Below are positions 61,871 through 64,000 of a DNA stretch of 64,000 nucleotides, one piece after another (position 1 is the stretch's first letter; each line of letters begins with the position of its first letter). The stretch spans positions 1-64,000 of the forward strand of contig JACSRI010000164.1 of the NCBI GenBank assembly GCA_014879845.1. The letters are read 5' to 3'. The notes below the pieces were generated by a model. The model was given only the letters and a program-made list of their open reading frames with translations, searched no databases and was not told the origin of the DNA. The stretch is from Opitutaceae bacterium (GTDB taxonomy: Bacteria; Verrucomicrobiota; Verrucomicrobiia; Opitutales; Opitutaceae). The translations under genes and the position numbers were made by a program.

Positions 61871-64000
61871 ATGCGTCGCCTCATGTTCCGCCTCTTCCGA
61901 CTCGTGCCTGCGGCCGCGATCGCCGCGGCTCCGGTGTATGGTGCCGCGCCTGAACACGCGGGCGGAAAGCCAGCCGGCGCCAAGGACGAGACCGCCGAAC
62001 CGCCGGCCATCGTCTCGATTGCCGAGGCGATTGAGGACACTGTCGCGCTGCCCGGACTGCTTTCGCTCTACCGCGACACCGTCACCGGCTCGCTGCTCCT
62101 GCGCCTGCGCCCCGAACAGCTCGATCGCGACTATATCCAGTGCACGTTCGTCCAGGATGGCCCGGCCATCGCCGGGTTCTTCCGCGGCGACTTTCGCGAC
62201 AACCGCCTGATCACCCTGCGCCGCACCTTCGACCGCGTCGAGGTGGTGGCCCGGAACACCGCCTTCTACTTCGATCCGGCCAGCCCGCTCGCCCGCGCGG
62301 CGACAGCCAACCGACTCGACTCGGTTCTCGCCGTCGTCCCGATCCTCGGTGCCGACGAGAAGACCGGCGAGATCGTGGTCGAGGCCGACGGTCTCTTCCT
62401 CGACGAGACGCTCACACAGGTCACGCCGCCGCCGCCCGAGGACGAGGAGGCGGCGAAACAGATGTTCGCGCTGGGCGAACTCGACCCCGAGCGCACGCGC
62501 GTCGTCTCCGTCCGCAACTACCCGGACAACACCGACGTCGTGGTCGACTATGTCTTCGCCAACCCCGCACCAACCGTGCGCGGCGGGCCGGATGTGACCG
62601 ACCCGCGCTTTGTCACGGTGCGCATGCAGCACAGCATCATCGCCGCGCCGAAGAACGACTACCAGCCGCGCTTCGACGACCCGCGCGTCGGCTACTTCAC
62701 GGTCGAGCAGACCGACCTCACCAGCACGCGGCCGGCCCCGTACCGTGACATGATCACGCGCTGGCACCTGGTGAAGAAGGACCCGGCCGCCGCGGTCTCG
62801 GAGCCGGTCGAGCCGATCACCTTCTGGATGGAGAACACCACACCGCGCGAGCTTCGCCCGCTCGTGCGCGCCGGCGCGATGCTCTGGAACCGCGCCTTCG
62901 AGGCCGCGGGTTTTCGCGACGCGATCGTCGTGAAGGAACAGCCCGACGACGCGTCGTGGGATGCTGGAGACATCCGCTACAACGTCCTGCGCTGGGCCTC
63001 CTCGCCGCAGCCGCAGTTCGGCGGGCTCGGCCCGTCGTTCGTCGACCCGCGCACCGGCCAGATCCTCGGCGCCGACATCATGTTCGAGTTCGTCTACCTG
63101 ACGAACCGCTCGCTCGAGGAGTCGATCTTTCCGCCCCGACCCGCCCGCGGTCGGCAGGCGTGCTGCACGCTGGCGGCGCACCGCCAGAGCGCGCTCATGC
63201 TCGGCCGCGCCGTGGCGGAAACGCGCGACCTCGGCGAGGCCGTGCAGCAACAGCTCGTGCGCGAGGCCGTCACCGAGCTGGTCGCCCACGAGGTCGGCCA
63301 TGTCCTCGGCCTCATGCATAACAAGCGAGGCAGTCAACTCCACCCACCGGCCGAGCTCCACGATGCCGCGCTGACGCGACGCATCGGCCTGAGCGGCTCG
63401 GTCATGGACTACAACCAGATCAACCTCGCGCCGCCCGGCGTGGCGCAGGGCCAATTTTTCCCGGAGCAGCTCGGCCCCTACGACATTTGGGCGATCCAAT
63501 GCGGCTACACGCCCGCGCTCGCCGACCCGCAGGCCGAGGCCGCGCGCCTGGGCGCGCTGCTGGCGCGCTCGACCGAGCCCGCGCTCGCCTTCGGCAACGA
63601 CACGGACGAGTGCACCGAGCCCGGCCAGGGCGTCGACCCGCGCGTGCTCTCCCAGGACATGGGCAGCGACCCAGCCACGGTCTGCGCGGGACGCTTCGCG
63701 CTCCTGCGCGAGACGGCCGCCTCGCTCGCGCTGCGCACGGCCGCGCCGGGCAGCTCGCACGAGGCCGTCGCGCTGAAGTATCGCGTGCTCCTGCGCGACG
63801 CGACCGATCTCACGCGCACGCTCGCCGTGCAGATCGGCGGCGTGCAGGTCGACCGCGCCTTCGCCGGCCAGCCGGGCGCGACGCAGCCCTTCACGCCGGT
63901 CCCCGCCGCCGAGCAACGGCGCGCCCTCGCAGTGCTGCGCCGCGAGGTCTTCGGGCCGGAGGCGTTTCGCGCCCCGGCGGAATTGTTCGCGCGCCTGCAG
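61871..64000 (+). CDS. Zinc-dependent metalloprotease (DUF5117/DUF5118 type), 3' end beyond window
   Basis: 710 codons are visible and the frame is open at the edge. Signal peptide at about 1-27 (LFRLVPAAAIAAAPVYGAA). The middle has the zinc site HEVGHVLGLMH (473-483), a metzincin-style HExGHxxGxxH, followed by the Met-turn-like SGSVMDYNQINLAPPG. This pattern with a large N-terminal beta-rich region matches the secreted DUF5117/DUF5118 metalloprotease family. Because it runs off the window end, its C-terminal part cannot be described. It follows the GC-rich hairpin at 61739 by 110 bp. Confidence 0.9.
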   Translation, partial: MRRLMFRLFRLVPAAAIAAAPVYGAAPEHAGGKPAGAKDETAEPPAIVSIAEAIEDTVALPGLLSLYRDTVTGSLLLRLRPEQLDRDYIQCTFVQDGPAIAGFFRGDFRDNRLITLRRTFDRVEVVARNTAFYFDPASPLARAATANRLDSVLAVVPILGADEKTGEIVVEADGLFLDETLTQVTPPPPEDEEAAKQMFALGELDPERTRVVSVRNYPDNTDVVVDYVFANPAPTVRGGPDVTDPRFVTVRMQHSIIAAPKNDYQPRFDDPRVGYFTVEQTDLTSTRPAPYRDMITRWHLVKKDPAAAVSEPVEPITFWMENTTPRELRPLVRAGAMLWNRAFEAAGFRDAIVVKEQPDDASWDAGDIRYNVLRWASSPQPQFGGLGPSFVDPRTGQILGADIMFEFVYLTNRSLEESIFPPRPARGRQACCTLAAHRQSALMLGRAVAETRDLGEAVQQQLVREAVTELVAHEVGHVLGLMHNKRGSQLHPPAELHDAALTRRIGLSGSVMDYNQINLAPPGVAQGQFFPEQLGPYDIWAIQCGYTPALADPQAEAARLGALLARSTEPALAFGNDTDECTEPGQGVDPRVLSQDMGSDPATVCAGRFALLRETAASLALRTAAPGSSHEAVALKYRVLLRDATDLTRTLAVQIGGVQVDRAFAGQPGATQPFTPVPAAEQRRALAVLRREVFGPEAFRAPAELFARLQ

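Overview
The window is GC-rich and tightly packed. It combines TonB-dependent glycan uptake without a visible SusD partner, Na+-driven sugar-acid transporters, many secreted pectin-type carbohydrate enzymes, an alternative complex III operon joined to a cbb3-type oxidase, and dispersed short inverted-repeat elements. Together these point to a Gram-negative member of the Verrucomicrobiota, most likely Opitutaceae-like. This is inference from gene content; no rRNA or tRNA gene is visible. Layout: (1) 1-9548, minus strand: a secreted glycosidase set (MGH1-like, DUF6298, DUF5060/DUF4038, GH28), a DapA-type aldolase and a partial Na+/solute symporter. (2) 9549-9874: divergent regulatory region with a 21-bp LacI-type palindrome. 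(3) 9875-24373, plus strand: LacI regulator, symporter, iron alcohol dehydrogenase, DapA-type aldolase, DUF1537 acid-sugar kinase, PdxA-type dehydrogenase, sialidase-like propeller, GH2-malectin enzyme, GH29 fucosidase. (4) 24393-33935, minus strand: Tat-exported TIM-barrel protein, GH95 fucosidase, PL1-type pectate lyase, DUF3826 protein, TonB-dependent receptor. (5) 34273-39401, minus strand: glycerol-kinase-like FGGY kinase, two-subunit transketolase, fucose/arabinose-isomerase-like protein. (6) 39769-51119, minus strand: an eleven-gene respiratory operon, actABCDEF - small membrane protein - ccoSNOP. (7) 51590-56156, minus strand: a TolC / membrane fusion / ABC permease / ATPase export system. 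(8) 56421-64000, plus strand: methyltransferase, HIT protein, phoH - pgpH-like - ybeY, and a truncated metzincin-type metalloprotease. Regions 1-5 read as one locus for a complex pectin. Homogalacturonan would be cut by GH28 and PL1. Fucose would be released by GH95 and GH29, and possibly apiose by the DUF4038 enzyme. Oligosaccharides would enter through the TonB receptor and symporters. Sugar acids would go through aldolase/kinase/dehydrogenase steps, and a ketose through kinase plus split transketolase. Rhamnogalacturonan II, which carries apiose, fucose and 2-keto-3-deoxy sugars, is the best single substrate guess but is unproven. The most unusual sequence-level observation concerns ~145-200 bp elements with terminal inverted repeats. 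At two places the repeat sequence appears to supply the signal peptide of a secreted enzyme (16969 and 27680).
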